This document shows, piece by piece, positions 27,219 through 36,543 of a DNA stretch of 64,000 nucleotides. The position numbers and the translations under genes are program-made. The stretch is from contig NZ_PDJG01000001.1 in the NCBI RefSeq assembly GCF_002564005.1, positions 1,612,001-1,676,000 on the forward strand. The letters run 5' to 3'. A model generated the notes under the pieces. The model made no database searches. It worked only from the letters and a program-made list of their open reading frames with translations, and was not told where the DNA came from. Source of the DNA: Sanguibacter antarcticus. GTDB lineage: Bacteria; Actinomycetota; Actinomycetes; Actinomycetales; Cellulomonadaceae. Every line of letters starts with the position of its first letter. The first letter of the stretch is position 1.

Positions 27219-29771
27219 GTGCCCGGACAGAACCTGACCCGCACCGAAGCAATCGAGCGCGCCGACATCGTCGCAGCGCAGTCCTACGAGATCTCCCTCG
27301 ACCTCACGACCGGTCCGACCACCTTCGCGTCGACGACGACCGTGCGGTTCACCGCACGACCGGGCGCCGCGACGTTCATCGACCTCGTCGCCCCGACGGT
27401 GCACTCCGTGCGCCTCAACGGCCGAGACCTCGAGCCGGCCACCGTGTTCGCCGACTCCCGCATCACGCTCACCGACCTCGCGGCGGACAACGAGCTCGTC
27501 GTCGTCGCCGACGCGGCCTACACGAACTCCGGCGAAGGCCTCCACCGCTTCGTCGACCCGGTCGACGGCGAGGTCTACCTCTACACGCAGTTCGAGGTTC
27601 CTGACTCACGTCGCGTCTTCGCGGTGTTCGAGCAGCCTGACCTCAAGGCGACCTTCCAGCTCACGGTGACGGCCCCGTCTCGGTGGCACGTCGTGAGCAA
27701 CCAGCCGACGCCCGAGCCGGTCGCCGCCGGGACCGACGTGGCGACGTGGACCTTCGAGCCCACCCCGCGCATCTCGTCGTACATCACCGCGCTCGTCGCC
27801 GGACCGTACGTCGTCGAGCGCTCGGAGCTCACGAGCCGCGACGGCCGCGTCGTCCCCCTCGGCGTCTTCTGCCGCGCATCGCTCGCGGAGTTCCTCGACG
27901 CCGACTACATCTTCGACAAGACGCGCCAGGGCTTCGCGTTCTACGAGGAGAAGTTCGACTACGCCTACCCGTTCGACAAGTACGACCAGCTGTTCGTCCC
28001 CGAGTTCAACGCGGGCGCCATGGAGAACGCGGGCTGTGTGACGTTCACGGAGACGTACGTCTTCCGGTCGAAGGTCACCGACGCGATCAAGGAACGACGC
28101 GTCGTGACGATCCTCCACGAGCTCGCCCACATGTGGTTCGGCGACCTCGTGACCATGAAGTGGTGGAACGACCTGTGGCTCAACGAGTCCTTCGCCGAGT
28201 GGGCCTCGACGCTCGCCACGGCTGAGGCGACGGAGTGGACGCACGCGTGGACGACGTTCGCCTCCATGGAGAAGAGCTGGGCGTACCGTCAGGACCAGCT
28301 CCCGTCGACGCACCCGATCGTCGCGACGATCAACGACCTCGAGGACGTCCAGGTCAACTTCGACGGCATCACCTACGCCAAGGGTGGGTCGGTCCTCAAG
28401 CAGCTCGTCGCCTGGGTCGGTATCGACGCGTTCATGGCCGGTGTCGCCCGATACTTCGCGAAGCACGCGTACGGCAGCACCGAGCTCTCCGACCTCCTCG
28501 TCGAGCTCGAGGCGACGAGCGGTCGCGACCTGTCCGGATGGGCGAAGGCCTGGCTCGAGACCGCCGGCGTCAACACGCTCCGCCCCGAGATCGAGGTCGA
28601 CGAGAGCGGGACCATCACGACCTTCGCCGTGCTGCAGAGCGCGCCGCAGGACTACCCGACGATCCGCCCGCACCGCCTCGCGATCGGCTTCTACGACATC
28701 GACGCCACCGGCTCGCTCGTCCGCACGCACCGCGAAGAGCTCGACGTGGACGGCACCCGGACGGACGTCCCCGCGCTCGTCGGGCGCGCCCGTCCCGCGA
28801 TGGTCCTCCTCAACGACGACGACCTCGCCTACGCGAAGGTCCGCCTCGACGACACGTCCCTCGCTGTCGCTACCGAGCACCTCTCAGACATCGCCGACCC
28901 GCTCGCACGGGCTCTCGTCTGGGGTTCCGCCTGGGACGCGACGCGCGACGGCGAGACGCCTGCGAGCCTCTACGTCCGCCTCGTCCTCGGGAACATCGCG
29001 ACCGAGAGCGAGTCGACCACGATCCGGACGACCCTCGCTCAGCTCGCGCTCGCTGCACGCAGCTACGTCGCCCCGTCGGCGCGCGCCGCGACGGTGGCGA
29101 CCGTCGGCGACACCCTCTGGGCGCTCGCCCTCGAGGCCGTCGCCGGTTCCGACGCCCAGTTCCAGCTCGTCAAGTACTTCGCGAGCATCGCCAGCACGGA
29201 CGTCCACCTCGACGCCCTGCAGTCGCTCGTCGACGGCACGATCGAGCTCGACGGGCTCGTCATCGACACCGACCTGCGGTGGGAGCTCCTCGACGGGCTC
29301 GTCGGTGGAGGGCGCGCCACGCAGGCCGACATCGATGCAGCCCTCGCTGCCGACAGCACGGCGAGCGGCCAGCAGGCTGCTGCGCGGGCGACCGCCACGC
29401 TGCCGACGCCAGAGGCCAAGCGGGCCGCGTTCGACTCGCTGGTCCTCAGCGACACGGCGCCGAACGCGATCGTCCGGGCGACGACGCTCGGGTTCCTCCA
29501 CGTGAGCGACCCGACGGTCCTCGCACCGTTCGTCGAGCTGTACTTCGACGCGATCGAGCGACTGTGGGAGGAGCGGAGCTACTCCATCGCCGAGACCCTC
29601 GTCGAGGGCCTCTTCCCGGCGCCCCTCGCCGACGAGTCGCTCCGTTCTGCGACGCAGGGCTGGCTCGACACCCACCCGGACGCGGCACCCGCGCTGCGCC
29701 GGCTCGTCATCGAGAGCCTTGCCGGGGTCGAGCGAGCGCTCGCCGCACAGGCGGTCGACGCGCGCGCCTGA
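27219..29771 (+). CDS. pepN: Aminopeptidase N (M1 family)
   Basis: 850-residue zinc aminopeptidase that trims N-terminal residues from peptides in the cytoplasm. The exopeptidase motif is FNAGAMENAGCVTFTE (GAMEN), and the zinc site is HELAHMWFGDLVTMKWW followed by LWLNESFAEW, giving HExxH-x18-E. The C-terminal half is the helical ERAP1-like domain of actinobacterial PepN. GTG at 27219 has GAGGAGG upstream. Ends in a strong terminator. Confidence 0.95.
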   Translation: MPGQNLTRTEAIERADIVAAQSYEISLDLTTGPTTFASTTTVRFTARPGAATFIDLVAPTVHSVRLNGRDLEPATVFADSRITLTDLAADNELVVVADAAYTNSGEGLHRFVDPVDGEVYLYTQFEVPDSRRVFAVFEQPDLKATFQLTVTAPSRWHVVSNQPTPEPVAAGTDVATWTFEPTPRISSYITALVAGPYVVERSELTSRDGRVVPLGVFCRASLAEFLDADYIFDKTRQGFAFYEEKFDYAYPFDKYDQLFVPEFNAGAMENAGCVTFTETYVFRSKVTDAIKERRVVTILHELAHMWFGDLVTMKWWNDLWLNESFAEWASTLATAEATEWTHAWTTFASMEKSWAYRQDQLPSTHPIVATINDLEDVQVNFDGITYAKGGSVLKQLVAWVGIDAFMAGVARYFAKHAYGSTELSDLLVELEATSGRDLSGWAKAWLETAGVNTLRPEIEVDESGTITTFAVLQSAPQDYPTIRPHRLAIGFYDIDATGSLVRTHREELDVDGTRTDVPALVGRARPAMVLLNDDDLAYAKVRLDDTSLAVATEHLSDIADPLARALVWGSAWDATRDGETPASLYVRLVLGNIATESESTTIRTTLAQLALAARSYVAPSARAATVATVGDTLWALALEAVAGSDAQFQLVKYFASIASTDVHLDALQSLVDGTIELDGLVIDTDLRWELLDGLVGGGRATQADIDAALAADSTASGQQAAARATATLPTPEAKRAAFDSLVLSDTAPNAIVRATTLGFLHVSDPTVLAPFVELYFDAIERLWEERSYSIAETLVEGLFPAPLADESLRSATQGWLDTHPDAAPALRRLVIESLAGVERALAAQAVDARA

Positions 29772-29785
29772 GCCGGAGCGCCTGA

Positions 29786-29837
29786 CACGACGGCCCGCTG
29801 GTCCGGTTCTGAAGAACCGGGCCAGCGGGCCGTCGTG
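29786..29837. terminator. Bidirectional terminator between pepN and malQ
   Basis: CACGACGGCCCGCTGG (29786 on) pairs with CCAGCGGGCCGTCGTG (to 29837), and CCGGTTCT/AGAACCGG continues the stem to a 2-base loop, with a small bulge. It serves the convergent pepN and malQ. Confidence 0.85.
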
Positions 29838-29863
29838 GTGTCCAGGTCGTGTCCGGGAGAGGC

Positions 29864-31990
29864 CTACTCGTTCATGACTGCGGCGAGCGACCGGAGCCGA
29901 GCGTTGTCGAGAAGGTCCTCGAGCAGCACAGGGTTGCCGGACGGGTCCCCCAGCGGGACCTTCCAGTTCGGGTACTCCTGGTCCGTGCCCGGCTGGTTCT
30001 GCGCCCGGCGCTCACCGACCGCATCAGCGAGCGAGACACCGAGCAGGAGCGCCGGTGTCGCCTTGACGTACCGGTGGAGCGCCTCGACGAGCTCACGCTC
30101 GGACGGATCGTCGTCGACGAGCCCCCGCGCAGCGAGCGCCAGGATCATCTGGTCGCGCTCCTGGCGTGCTTGCTGACGCACGAGCTGCAACGGCTCCGTG
30201 AGGAGGCCCAGCCGCTCACGGATCTCGACGTGCTCTCCCGCGAGGTACCCGGCCGTCGGTGGAAGGTCGTGCGTGGTCACCGTCGTCAGTGCGAGAGGCC
30301 TGAAACCCTCAGGCCGCATCGGACGATCGCCTGCCTCCTTCTCGAACCACAAGACGGACGTCCCGAGGATCCCGCGCTCCGCGAGGTAGCCCCGCACCCA
30401 CGGCTCGAAGAGACCGAGGTCCTCACCGATGACCATGGCGCCAGCACGCTGTGCCTCCAGGCACAAGATCCCGATGAGCGCGTCGTGGTCGTAGCGCACG
30501 TACGCACCCTGGTCGGCGGGATTGCCCTCTGGGATCCACCACAGGCGGAAGAGGCCGATCACGTGATCGATCCGCAGCGCGCCTGCATGGCGGAAGATCG
30601 TCCGCAGGAGGTCGCGGTACGCCGCGTACCCGGTGCGGGCCAGCTCTTCGGGGTGCCACGGCGGCTGCGACCAGTTCTGTCCCTGCTGATTGTACATGTC
30701 CGGAGGTGCACCGACACCGATGCCCTTCGCCAAGACGGTGCCGAGCGCCCAGGCGTCCGCTCCCTCCGGGTGCACACCCACGGCGAGGTCGTGCATGATG
30801 CCGATGGTCATCCCGCCCTCGAGCGCGGCACGCTGGGCCTGCTCGAGCTGGAGGTCGGCCACCCACTGCAACCAGCAGTAGAAGTCGATCTCCGCGGACA
30901 GCTCGACACGCAGCGCGCCGGTCGCCTCGCTCGTCGGATCGTGGAGCTCGCTCGGCCACTCCTGGCCGGCGAAGTGGTCTGAGAAGGCGCACCAGGCTGC
31001 GAAGTCCTCGAGGCCGGGCCCCTGGGACGCTCGGAACTCCGAGAGCGCCGTCTCGCGCGCAGCGGACCGGGGCGCCTCGAAGATCACACGCAGGGCGGCC
31101 TTCTTCGCGTCCCATGCGGAGTCCCTGTCGATGGGACCGGGGTCGGTGCTCATCTCACGCACCCCGTCGGCCGACCACTCGATGAGCGACCGGTCGGCGG
31201 CAGAGAGGTAGGCCGTCTCCCGGATGTCTTCGACCCGCAGGTACAGCGGGTTGATGAAGCGCCTGCTCGAGGGCAGGTACGGGGACGGCGTCATCGGCGT
31301 CGACGGCTCGGCTGCTGCGACCGGGTTGATGAGCAGGAAGTCCGCTCCGAGCGAGCGTCCGGCGAGCCATCCGAGGTCAGCGAGGTCAGCGAAGTCACCG
31401 ACCCCCCACGACTGGCGGGAGCGGACCGAGTACAGCTGGGCCATGAGGCCCCAGGCACGGAACTCCTTGAACGACGCAGGGAGCTCGAGGCGGTCCGGTG
31501 TGACAGCGAGCGTCGTGCGGGTCTGCCCGTCGGGCGTCCGCGCACGGATCTCGTGCCATCCGAGCGGCAGGTCGGCAGGGATCTCGAAGACGGCACGGCC
31601 GATCGACCGACCGTCGACGACCCTCGGCTCCGTGTAGACGTCGAGCTGGGAGAGCTCGTAGGCGCCTCGCTGCGACTCGAGCTCAATCCACACCTCGACG
31701 GGGACGCCGTCTGTCACATAGACGGGCAGCTCGACGGAGCGACCACGGCGCACGACGACCGTCGGCGGCAGCATCCGCCGCCACTGGGCGTCCGCTGCGC
31801 TCGCCAGCGCGACGTCGACCCGTTCTGGCGTCGTCGCGTCGACCCCCATGGCACGGAGGACCGCGACGAGTGTGTGAGCCGCGACGTCTTGTTTCTCACC
31901 GTGGAATCCCCAGTGGTCGGGAGAGATCCCGTGCGCGCGAGCAAGATCGACGAGAGCAGGGGAAGGAACAGGATGTTCGACGGGGGCCAC
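29864..31990 (-). CDS. malQ: 4-alpha-glucanotransferase (amylomaltase)
   Basis: 708-residue GH77 enzyme that transfers alpha-1,4-glucan segments in maltodextrin and glycogen metabolism. The actinobacterial N-terminal extension (about 150 residues) precedes the barrel. Landmarks are QLYSVRSRQSWGVGDFADL, LRIDHVIGLFRLWWIPEG with the nucleophile Asp, VIGEDLG with the acid Glu, and TTHDLPPTAGY. GTG at 31990 has AGGA seven bases upstream; an in-frame extension to 32251 is charged low-complexity sequence and not family-like. Divergent from mscS. Confidence 0.94.
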   Translation of the reverse strand: MAPVEHPVPSPALVDLARAHGISPDHWGFHGEKQDVAAHTLVAVLRAMGVDATTPERVDVALASAADAQWRRMLPPTVVVRRGRSVELPVYVTDGVPVEVWIELESQRGAYELSQLDVYTEPRVVDGRSIGRAVFEIPADLPLGWHEIRARTPDGQTRTTLAVTPDRLELPASFKEFRAWGLMAQLYSVRSRQSWGVGDFADLADLGWLAGRSLGADFLLINPVAAAEPSTPMTPSPYLPSSRRFINPLYLRVEDIRETAYLSAADRSLIEWSADGVREMSTDPGPIDRDSAWDAKKAALRVIFEAPRSAARETALSEFRASQGPGLEDFAAWCAFSDHFAGQEWPSELHDPTSEATGALRVELSAEIDFYCWLQWVADLQLEQAQRAALEGGMTIGIMHDLAVGVHPEGADAWALGTVLAKGIGVGAPPDMYNQQGQNWSQPPWHPEELARTGYAAYRDLLRTIFRHAGALRIDHVIGLFRLWWIPEGNPADQGAYVRYDHDALIGILCLEAQRAGAMVIGEDLGLFEPWVRGYLAERGILGTSVLWFEKEAGDRPMRPEGFRPLALTTVTTHDLPPTAGYLAGEHVEIRERLGLLTEPLQLVRQQARQERDQMILALAARGLVDDDPSERELVEALHRYVKATPALLLGVSLADAVGERRAQNQPGTDQEYPNWKVPLGDPSGNPVLLEDLLDNARLRSLAAVMNE

Positions 31991-32089
31991 GTGTGAATCC
32001 TGCCAGAGTACGAGGCATAGAGCACCAGATACGTCCGACGAGCTTGGACGGATATGTGTCGAGAAGCGACAGATCGGTAGTCTTCGGCC

Positions 32090-33181
32090 ATGATCATCTC
32101 CGACGACCCTCCCGCGCCCTTCGACCCCGGGAGCGTCGACTCGTGGCTCGAGTGGTTCGTCGGAACCCCGCTCCGGCTCCTCCTCACGCTCACGGTCGGT
32201 CTCGTCGTGCTGTTCGTCCTGCGCAGGCTGATCAAGACCGTCAGCGACCACATCGCGGACGGCACGCTCATGAACAGGCGAGGGCTGCGCGAGCTGGGAG
32301 CAGCGGATCTCGGACCGGCGTTCTTGCGGCCGAGCCCGGTCGTCGCTGCCCGCCGGATGCAGCGTGCTCGGACGATCGGTTCGGTCCTGCGATCGACGAC
32401 GACGCTCGTCGTCGGCGCGATCGTCGTGCTCATGATGCTCTCCGACATCGGCGTCAACATCATGCCGCTCGTGGCGTCGGCTGGTGTGGTGGGCGTCGCC
32501 CTAGGATTCGGCGCGCAGAGCCTCGTCAAGGACTTTCTCTCGGGGACCTTCATGCTCCTCGAAGACCAGTACGGCGTCGGGGACACCGTGACGTTCGGCG
32601 CCGTCTCCGGGACGATCGAGGCGGTGGCGCTGCGGGTGACGAAGGTGCGAGACATCGACGGCACGCTCTGGTACATCCGCAACGGTGAGATCACCAGCGT
32701 CGGCAACCGGACGCAGGGGTGGGCCCGCGCGGTCGTCGACGTGCATCTGCGCTTCGACACGAATATCGGCGAGGTGCGCCGGCTCCTCGAGCGTGCCGGG
32801 GAGACCGTCAAGAACGACCCCGTCATCGGCACATACCTGCAAGAGGACCCCGAGGTGATCGGGATCGAGGCGCTCACCGCCGAGTCCGTGCTCATGAAGG
32901 TCCGTGCGAAGACAGACCCCGCGATGCAGTGGAGCGTGGCACGTGCCCTGCGAGAAGCCGTCCGGGAGGAGCTCGAGGCTGCGGGGGTCTCGCTGGCGGC
33001 GAGCCAGCAGACCGTCCTCATCAACAAGCGTGAGTCTGCGGAGACCACCGCTACGCAGCCCTCCTCCTCCGGATCCTCCGGATCGTCCGGAACTGCGGTT
33101 CCGGTGGCGAGCCAGGTGGACGGCAGCGTCGGAGCCACTCCCACGCCGGTCGAGGAAGCGACGGACGTGCAACGGCACTGA
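32090..33181 (+). CDS. Small-conductance mechanosensitive channel (MscS family)
   Basis: 363-residue membrane channel that opens on hypo-osmotic stress. Membrane segments are TPLRLLLTLTVGLVVLFVL and TTTLVVGAIVVLMMLSDI, then the pore helix region PLVASAGVVGVALGFGAQSL with the Ala/Gly packing typical of TM3. The beta domain follows (YGVGDTVTFGAVSGTIEAVALRVTKVRD, TLWYIRNGEI). A C-terminal cytoplasmic tail of about 50 residues holds a serine-glycine repeat (SSSGSSGSSG). Confidence 0.92.
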   Translation: MIISDDPPAPFDPGSVDSWLEWFVGTPLRLLLTLTVGLVVLFVLRRLIKTVSDHIADGTLMNRRGLRELGAADLGPAFLRPSPVVAARRMQRARTIGSVLRSTTTLVVGAIVVLMMLSDIGVNIMPLVASAGVVGVALGFGAQSLVKDFLSGTFMLLEDQYGVGDTVTFGAVSGTIEAVALRVTKVRDIDGTLWYIRNGEITSVGNRTQGWARAVVDVHLRFDTNIGEVRRLLERAGETVKNDPVIGTYLQEDPEVIGIEALTAESVLMKVRAKTDPAMQWSVARALREAVREELEAAGVSLAASQQTVLINKRESAETTATQPSSSGSSGSSGTAVPVASQVDGSVGATPTPVEEATDVQRH

Positions 33182-33198
33182 GCGCCACCAGGCTGGGT

Positions 33199-33267
33199 GC
33201 GGCCGCGCTGAGTGCGGCCGCGCTGAGCCGGGACGTCCGCGGCCGAGTCAGCGACGGACGTCCGCGG
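33199..33267. repeat. Tandem and direct repeats downstream of mscS
   Basis: A 15-base unit GCGGCCGCGCTGAGT occurs twice in tandem (33199-33213 and 33214-33228, last base changed). GGACGTCCGCGG then occurs at 33231-33242 and again at 33256-33267. These lie in the gap between convergent mscS and the EIIB gene. No function is evident. Confidence 0.7.
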
Positions 33268-33279
33268 TGTCCGGACGTC

Positions 33280-33295
33280 AGCTCCGAGAGGAGCT
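33280..33295. terminator. Short hairpin at the end of the EIIB gene
   Basis: AGCTCC-GAGA-GGAGCT, a 6-bp stem with a 4-base loop between convergent genes. Weak, but the only simple hairpin between the two stop codons besides the repeats. Confidence 0.35.
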
Positions 33296-33525
33296 CAGCG
33301 CAGGGCGTCGATCTCCGCAGCGAGCGCGTCGGCCTCGGGGCCGACGATGACCTGCACGACGCGACCCGACCGGACGACCCCGAACGCGCCGGTCGCCTTG
33401 AGACCCGTCTCGTCGACGAGGTCAGGGTCCGTCACCTCGACGCGCAGGCGGGTGATGCACGGCTCGAGGTCGACGACGTTGACCTGACCGCCGAGGGCCG
33501 CGAGGATCTGCTGGGCCTTGCTCAT
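33295..33525 (-). CDS. Orphan PTS EIIB domain (glucose/N-acetylglucosamine type)
   Basis: 76-residue stand-alone EIIB of the Glc family, which carries phosphate from EIIA to the incoming sugar. The start MSKAQQILAALGGQ at 33525 has AGGAG eight bases upstream. The phospho-cysteine motif is LEPCITRLRVEV, followed by GAFGVVRSGRVVQVIVGPEAD. No EIIC or EIIA lies in the window, so it must pair with a distant permease. In Streptomyces similar small EIIB proteins serve N-acetylglucosamine uptake. Confidence 0.9.
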   Translation of the reverse strand: MSKAQQILAALGGQVNVVDLEPCITRLRVEVTDPDLVDETGLKATGAFGVVRSGRVVQVIVGPEADALAAEIDALR

Positions 33526-34162
33526 GGATGGGGCTCCTGAAACTTGATGATCGTCGATCGGTGACTGGCATTCAAGAGTAGACGGCTCCGGCGCTGGTCG
33601 CGGCGAGACGCACCACCGCGTGCACCACAGGTGCCACGACGGTGGTGCGTCTGCCCCACCGTGCCGGGCTGCACTCTCTCGCAGACCCTGGCTTCCGACC
33701 TCCGACACGGCCGCCCCCTGCCCGGCCGTGTCACCTTCAATCATCCTCCTGTGACGTCTGACACGCTCGCGACGCTCGCGACGACGTCGCGCGGCGCGGG
33801 CCATGATCGGCAGGTTCGACCACACCTCGACAGCACCTCACACGCAGACCGTCCGACGGTCCGGCACCAGACCTGTCCTCCCGCCGGCCAGCGGAACCTC
33901 AGCACAGGAGCGTGCATCACTGCAGGTGATGGCTCTGCACGCTACCGCCAGGCTACTCTGGTCAGGCGACCAGGCCGCGGCCTGCCGACGACCTCCCGGG
34001 CTCATCGCGACGTCGTCGAACGACGCCATCTCCCCCGCACCCACCGACGATCTCGCACAGGAAGTTCACCCGCTCCGTCCAGCGGGGACGGGCCCTGCTC
34101 GCCCGTCGGGCGTACCATCCACGCAAGCCCCAGGCCGAGAACAACGACACGAGCGAGGACGC
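33526..34162. other. Long intergenic region between EIIB and LacI genes
   Basis: 637 bases without a convincing gene. The reading frame in front of the LacI gene is open back to 33803 but its composition is not protein-like. On the minus strand TACTCT (about 33578-33583) could be the -10 element for the EIIB gene. The main visible structure is the inverted repeat at 33607-33651. A palindromic ATCGTCGATC stretch near 33550 lies just upstream of the EIIB start. Possible regulatory space for sugar control by the LacI protein. Confidence 0.5.
33607..33651. repeat. 12-bp inverted repeat in the EIIB upstream region
   Basis: GACGCACCACCG (33607-33618) and CGGTGGTGCGTC (33640-33651) are exact inverted copies 21 bases apart; the spacer has further GCACC/GGTGC elements. 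Located about 80-125 bases upstream of the EIIB start. It may be an operator or the terminator of something not recognised. Confidence 0.5.
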
Positions 34163-35194
34163 ATGGGACCAGCAGCCGTGACGATCGCGACGATCGCTGA
34201 AGCAGCGGGCGTCTCTGTTCCGACCGTCTCCAAGGTGCTCAACGGTCGTGCGGACGTCGCCCCTGCGACCCGTGCGCGGGTCGAGGCTCTCATCGACGAG
34301 CACCACTACCGTCGTCGCCGAAGCTCGCCGCCGCCTCGCGCCCAGATGATCGACCTCGTCTTCCACGAGCTCGGCAGCGCATGGGACATGGAGATCATCC
34401 GCGGCGTCGAGAAGGCCGCCCGCGAAGAAGGCGTGAGCGTCGTGCTCGCCGAGTGCGGCGGCGCTGCCAACCCGCGCCAAGAGTGGCTCGACAGCGCGCT
34501 CGCCCGCCGCCCGCTCGGAGTCGTGCTCGTCTTCTCCGACCTCGATCACCCTCAGCGGCGCCAGCTCGAGGCACGCAGCATCCCCAGCGTCGTCGTCGAC
34601 CCGGTGGGCGAGCCGTCGCACGAGGTCCCCGCGATCGGAGCGACCAACTGGAGCGGAGGTCTCGCCGCCACACGGCACCTGCTCGACCTCGGGCACCGCC
34701 GGATCGCCATGATCAGCGGTCCGGTGCGAGCCTGGTGCAGCCGCGCCCGCACGGACGGCTACCGCGCAGCCCTGGAGGACGTCGGGATCACGCCGTCCCC
34801 TGAGCTCGTGCGCCACGGCGACTTCAAGGTCGAGGCTGGATACCGCGAAGGTCTCGCGCTGCTCCGGCTCCCCGACCGCCCGACCGCCGTCTTCGCCGGG
34901 AGCGACCTCCAGGCCCTCGGCCTGTACCGCGCCGCAGCGGAGATGGGTCTGCGGATCCCCCAAGACCTGTCCGTGGTCGGGTACGACGACCTGCCTGTCA
35001 CCCAGTGGATCGGTCCCCCGCTCACCACCGTCCGGCAGCCCTTGGCCGAGATGGCCGACCACGCGACGCGGCTCGTCCTGCAGCTTGCCCGGGGCGAGAG
35101 CCCTGCCAGCACGCGGATCGACCTCGCGACGAACCTCGTTGTGAGAGAGAGCACCGCACCGCTGGGACCGGACAAGCACCGTTCTTTGGGATAG
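34163..35194 (+). CDS. LacI-family transcriptional regulator
   Basis: 343 residues. The N-terminal HTH is VTIATIAEAAGVSVPTVSKV, then LNGRADVAPATRARVEALI with the hinge. The periplasmic-binding-like effector domain follows, including GVVLVFSDL, ATRHLLDLGHRRIAMISGP, TAVFAGSDLQALGLYRAA and DLSVVGYDDLPVTQWIGPPLTTVRQP. ATG at 34163 has GAGGA close upstream. Target not shown; as the only local sugar gene, the divergent PTS EIIB gene is a candidate. Confidence 0.93.
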   Translation: MGPAAVTIATIAEAAGVSVPTVSKVLNGRADVAPATRARVEALIDEHHYRRRRSSPPPRAQMIDLVFHELGSAWDMEIIRGVEKAAREEGVSVVLAECGGAANPRQEWLDSALARRPLGVVLVFSDLDHPQRRQLEARSIPSVVVDPVGEPSHEVPAIGATNWSGGLAATRHLLDLGHRRIAMISGPVRAWCSRARTDGYRAALEDVGITPSPELVRHGDFKVEAGYREGLALLRLPDRPTAVFAGSDLQALGLYRAAAEMGLRIPQDLSVVGYDDLPVTQWIGPPLTTVRQPLAEMADHATRLVLQLARGESPASTRIDLATNLVVRESTAPLGPDKHRSLG

Positions 35195-35201
35195 TGGACC
35201 T

Positions 35202-35603
35202 GTGACCGAACCGACCCCCGACGCCCGCGACCCGTTCTACGACCTCGTCGGCGGGCACGAGACCTTCGTCCGGCTCGTCGACCTCTTCTATGCGGGTGTC
35301 GCGCACGACGACGCTCTGCGCGAGATGTATCCCGAAGACGACCTGGGCCCCGCGAAGGTGCGCCTGACGCTCTTTCTCGAGCAGTACTGGGGCGGGCCCA
35401 CGACGTACTCCCAGCAACGCGGCCACCCGCGTCTGCGCATGCGCCACGCCCCGTACAAGGTGAACCCGGAGGCGCGCGACCGGTGGCTCACCCACATGCG
35501 CGCAGCAGTCGACGGCCTGGGGCTCGCCCCGCTCCACGAGGCGACGCTGTGGGACTACCTCGAGCGCGCAGCCCATTCCCTCATCAACACGTTCGACGAG
35601 TAG
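35202..35603 (+). CDS. Group II truncated hemoglobin (trHbO-like)
   Basis: 133 residues. Sequence FYDLVGGHETFVRLVDLFYAGV opens the 2-on-2 globin fold; YPEDDLGPAKVRLTLFLEQYWGGP is the CD/E region, and the proximal His lies in LRMRHAPYKVN (F8). The YWGGP segment supplies the group II Tyr/Trp features for oxygen stabilisation. It starts with GTG 7 bp after the LacI stop and is followed 7 bp later by tesB, so the three may be co-transcribed. Confidence 0.93.
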   Translation: MTEPTPDARDPFYDLVGGHETFVRLVDLFYAGVAHDDALREMYPEDDLGPAKVRLTLFLEQYWGGPTTYSQQRGHPRLRMRHAPYKVNPEARDRWLTHMRAAVDGLGLAPLHEATLWDYLERAAHSLINTFDE

Positions 35604-35610
35604 GAGCACC

Positions 35611-36543
35611 GTGTCCGACACCACCCCCCGCCTGCCGGGCCCTGCACACCCCCGACCAGCCCCGGACCTCGCCGACATCGAGCGCGACCCGCTCGGCTAC
35701 CTGCTCGAGGTGCTGCGCCTGGAGTACCACGGCGCAGAGACGGGCGAGGACGTGTATTCCGGTGCGAGCCTGCCTCAGCTCCACGGCCGCGTCTACGGCG
35801 GTCAGGTGCTCGCGCAGTCCCTCCTGGCGGCCGGTGCCACGGTGCCTGCCGGACGGCTCCCCCACTCGATGCACGGCTACTTCTTGCGCGCCGGTGACAT
35901 CCACCAGCCGGTAGACCTCGCCGTCGAGCGGCTCCGGGACGGCCGGTCGTTCAGTGCACGCCGCACCCACGCGTATCAGGGCGGGAAGGCGATCTTGTCG
36001 ATGATCGCCTCGTTCCAGGAAGACCAGGACGGGATCGAGCACACCTCGCAGATGCCCGATGCCCCCGACCCCGAGGACGTCACGTCGGCGCACGACGTGC
36101 TCGCGAAGATCGACCACCCGATCGCACACTTCTGGTCGCGTCAGACTGCGTTCGACGTCCGGCACGTCGACGGCTCCCTCTACCTGGCGCCGGGCGCCCA
36201 GCGCACCGACCACCAGCTCGTGTGGATGAGGTCGCGCGGGCCCGTGCCAGACGACCAGATCCTCCACCGCGCGCTCCTCGCCTACGCCTGCGACCAGATC
36301 ATGCTCGAGCCCGTCCTGCGTCAGGCTGGGCACAGCTGGCAGACGCCGGGGCTGAGCATCGCCAGCCTCGACCACGCGATGTGGTGGCACCGGGACGTGC
36401 ACGTCGACGAGTGGTTGCTCTACGTGCAGTCGTCGTCGTCCGCGCAGGGCAGCCGCGGGCTCGGCGCCGCCCGGGTGTTCGCCCAGGACGGGACCCTCGT
36501 GGCGAGCATCGCTCAGGAAGGCATGATCCGGGTCCCGGACTGA
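35611..36543 (+). CDS. tesB: Acyl-CoA thioesterase II
   Basis: 310-residue double-hotdog enzyme hydrolysing acyl-CoA to free acid and CoA. Landmarks are LHGRVYGGQVLAQSLLAA, PHSMHGYFLRAGD, FSARRTHAYQGGKAIL, LAYACDQIMLEPVLR with the catalytic Asp, and SLDHAMWWHRD. Start GTG at 35611. The last 31 bases overlap the 3' end of a convergent 4HBT thioesterase gene, so two thioesterases stand back to back. Confidence 0.93.
   Translation: MSDTTPRLPGPAHPRPAPDLADIERDPLGYLLEVLRLEYHGAETGEDVYSGASLPQLHGRVYGGQVLAQSLLAAGATVPAGRLPHSMHGYFLRAGDIHQPVDLAVERLRDGRSFSARRTHAYQGGKAILSMIASFQEDQDGIEHTSQMPDAPDPEDVTSAHDVLAKIDHPIAHFWSRQTAFDVRHVDGSLYLAPGAQRTDHQLVWMRSRGPVPDDQILHRALLAYACDQIMLEPVLRQAGHSWQTPGLSIASLDHAMWWHRDVHVDEWLLYVQSSSSAQGSRGLGAARVFAQDGTLVASIAQEGMIRVPD

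Noticed and set aside
33803..34162. In-frame extension of the LacI regulator
   Set aside because: The HTH would be 120 residues inside the protein; composition is not protein-like and ATG 34163 fits the family.
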